DNA from: Flavobacteriaceae bacterium UBA5079
GTDB lineage: Bacteria; Bacteroidota; Bacteroidia; Flavobacteriales; Flavobacteriaceae
DNA: 7,651 nucleotides
Assembly (NCBI GenBank): GCA_002414705.1
Contig: DIAL01000156.1
Location: 15,626 to 23,276, forward strand
Direction of reading: 5' to 3'
Shown: positions 6,270-7,651 of the stretch, in pieces
Layout: the number at the start of each line of letters is the position of its first letter
Numbering within the stretch: position 1 is the first letter of the stretch
Made by a program: the position numbers and the translations under genes
Notes under the pieces: generated by a model
Seen by the model: the letters and a program-made list of their open reading frames with translations, nothing else
Told to the model about the DNA's origin: nothing
Database searches by the model: none

Positions 6270-7085
6270 TTATTCTCTTGTAAATGTTTCCATAACCGCA
6301 TCACTAACTCCCATATTACTAAATCCACCATCATGAAATAGGTTTTGCAAGGTTACTTTACGTGTTAAATCGCTAAACATGGTAATGGTGTAATTCGCGC
6401 AATCTAAAGCGGTTGCGTTTCCTAAAGGTGACATTTTTTCGGCATACGAAATAAAACCATCAAACCCTTTTACTCCACTACCTGCTGTTGTTGGTGTTGG
6501 TGATTGTGAAATGGTATTAACACGTACTTTTTTATCACGACCAAAGAAATAGCCAAAGCTACGCGCAATGCTCTCTAAAAAGGCTTTGTTATCTGCCATG
6601 TCATTATAATCTGGAAAAACACGTTGTGCAGCCATATAAGTTAAAGCCACAATGCTTCCCCATTCATTCATAGCATCTTTTTGATACAAAGTTTGCATCA
6701 GTTTATGAAATGAATTTGCTGAAACATCGGTTCCTTTTTGAGTCCAATCATAATTCTGATTGGTGTAATGATTACCTTTTCTAACGTTTATAGACATGCC
6801 AATAGAATGTAAAACAAAATCAATTTTACCACCTAAAATCTCCATAGATTTTTCAATAAGATTTTCTAAATCTTCAACGGATGTGGCATCAGCAGGAATA
6901 ATTTGTGAACCTGTTTTTTCAGCTAGTTCGTTTATTTGTCCCATTCTCATAGCAACTGGTGCGTTTGTTAATACAAATGTACCTCCTTCTTCATGCACGC
7001 GTACTGCTGTTTTCCAAGCTATTGAGTTTTCATCTAAAGCTCCAAATATGATTCCTTTTTTTCCTTTTAATAAATTATATGACAT
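6270..7085 (-). CDS. fabI: Enoyl-[acyl-carrier-protein] reductase, FabI type (SDR superfamily)
   Basis: This 271-aa protein is close in length to E. coli FabI (262 aa). FabI reduces trans-2-enoyl-ACP with NAD(P)H in the last step of each fatty-acid elongation cycle in the cytoplasm. The N-terminal nucleotide-binding segment GALDENSIAW (15-24) aligns with GVASKLSIAY of E. coli. D66 in PADAT and the HSIG motif at 93-96 are in the expected places. The catalytic residues are present with the E. coli spacing: Y150, Y160 and K167 (Y146, Y156, K163 in E. coli). The C-terminal HDGGFS (251-256) matches the VDGGFS motif. Two active-site stretches differ from the E. coli form: YNDMADNK (160-167) and SQSPTPTTAGSG (193-204). 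It lies 44 bases after recN with its own candidate -7 box and a terminator behind it. Confidence 0.93.
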   Translation of the reverse strand: MSYNLLKGKKGIIFGALDENSIAWKTAVRVHEEGGTFVLTNAPVAMRMGQINELAEKTGSQIIPADATSVEDLENLIEKSMEILGGKIDFVLHSIGMSINVRKGNHYTNQNYDWTQKGTDVSANSFHKLMQTLYQKDAMNEWGSIVALTYMAAQRVFPDYNDMADNKAFLESIARSFGYFFGRDKKVRVNTISQSPTPTTAGSGVKGFDGFISYAEKMSPLGNATALDCANYTITMFSDLTRKVTLQNLFHDGGFSNMGVSDAVMETFTRE

Positions 7086-7118
7086 AGTTTCTCGTGTTGA
7101 TTTGTGTTAAATGATTTT

Positions 7119-7126
7119 CAAAGATA
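7119..7126 (-). promoter_or_regulatory. Candidate -7 box (TATCTTTG) for fabI
   Basis: The minus strand reads TATCTTTG, an exact TAnnTTTG match, in the 44-base gap between recN and fabI and 33 bases before the fabI ATG. The nearest TTG triplets upstream are about 9 and 12 bases away, closer than the usual 17-23, so a full -33/-7 pair is not seen. It could give fabI expression independent of recN. Confidence 0.4.
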
Positions 7127-7129
7127 GTA

Positions 7130-7651
7130 TTAATTCAACAATTGTTTAGCATGCGCCATAGCCGAAGTAGAAATTTCTATACCTCCAAGCATTTGGGCAA
7201 TTTCAACAATACGCTCATCGTGGTTTAAAAGCATTAAGTTGGTTTGAGTAACCTCACCTACATCTTCTTTATAAACTTTAAAGTGTGTATTTCCTTTTGC
7301 TGCTATTTGCGGAATATGCGTAATAGTAAAAACTTGCATACTTTGACTCATATCGCGCATGATTTCGCCCATTTTATTGGATATTTCACCGGAAACACCT
7401 GAATCAATTTCATCGAACATAATGGATGGTAACTGCACGTAATTGGCTAAAATGGATTTAATAGCAAGCATAATTCGGGATAACTCGCCACCTGACGCTG
7501 CTTTTTTAAGCTCATTAAAGGCACCTCCTTTATTTGCTGAAAACAGAAATGACATATCGTCTTTTCCATTGTTGTAATAGGCTTCAGAAGGCTGCAGTGT
7601 TATATTGAATTTAGCGTTTGGCATTCCCAATTGTTTTAAAATAGATTCCAA
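7130..7651 (-). CDS. recN: DNA repair protein RecN, C-terminal part (5' end cut by window edge)
   Basis: 173 residues of the C-terminal end are present and the frame stays open to the right edge; the TTG at the edge is an internal leucine codon, not a start. RecN is an SMC-like ATPase of double-strand break repair, usually about 550 aa. The visible part holds the second half of the ATPase head: the ABC signature SGGELSR (residues 53-59 of the fragment), Walker B SIMFDEID (76-83), the D-loop SGVSGE (84-89) and the switch histidine in THIPQIA (111-117). The N-terminal Walker A and the coiled coil lie outside the window. RecN acts on the nucleoid and tethers broken DNA. No terminator is visible between it and fabI, so some cotranscription is possible. 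Confidence 0.95.
   Translation of the reverse strand: MESILKQLGMPNAKFNITLQPSEAYYNNGKDDMSFLFSANKGGAFNELKKAASGGELSRIMLAIKSILANYVQLPSIMFDEIDSGVSGEISNKMGEIMRDMSQSMQVFTITHIPQIAAKGNTHFKVYKEDVGEVTQTNLMLLNHDERIVEIAQMLGGIEISTSAMAHAKQLLN

Noticed and set aside
6796..7110. Plus-strand open frame of 104 codons
   Set aside because: It overlaps the N-terminal half of the well-supported fabI gene on the other strand and shows no domain or separate signal.

Overview
The window looks like a chromosomal segment of a member of the Flavobacteriaceae (phylum Bacteroidota). The DNA is AT-rich. Two predicted secreted proteins end in a type IX secretion (T9SS) type A sorting domain, and the sequences upstream of the genes carry TAnnTTTG-like -7 boxes instead of Shine-Dalgarno sites. 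Every gene I can support lies on the minus strand, so the window reads biologically from high to low coordinates.

Layout in transcription order: (1) the C-terminal part of the DNA repair ATPase RecN, cut by the right edge (7651-7130); (2) a FabI-type enoyl-ACP reductase (7085-6270), followed by a strong intrinsic terminator (6216-6247); (3) two predicted T9SS-exported proteins. The first is a 573-aa CRTAC1-like protein with seven FG-GAP/VCBS-type calcium-binding repeats and an ASPIC/UnbV domain (6140-4419). The second is an 824-aa multidomain protein with a cleaved-adhesin-like domain, Fn3-like domains and two PPC-like beta domains (4346-1872), followed by a hairpin terminator that could act in both directions (1822-1847); (4) a family 2 membrane glycosyltransferase (1796-789) whose stop codon overlaps the start of (5) a YbbR/CdaR-like single-pass membrane protein (792-1), cut by the left edge.

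Genes 1, 2, 4 and 5 are housekeeping or envelope genes. The two cargo genes sit between them as a block with a terminator on each side. The likely reading is an accessory surface-protein unit set into a conserved envelope/lipid neighbourhood. The glycosyltransferase and YbbR genes form a tight, probably translationally coupled pair. Coding density is high. No stretch over 300 bases lacks a gene, and I see no RNA gene, CRISPR array, insertion sequence or attachment site. I found no convincing undescribed system; the most interesting part is the terminator-bounded cargo pair.
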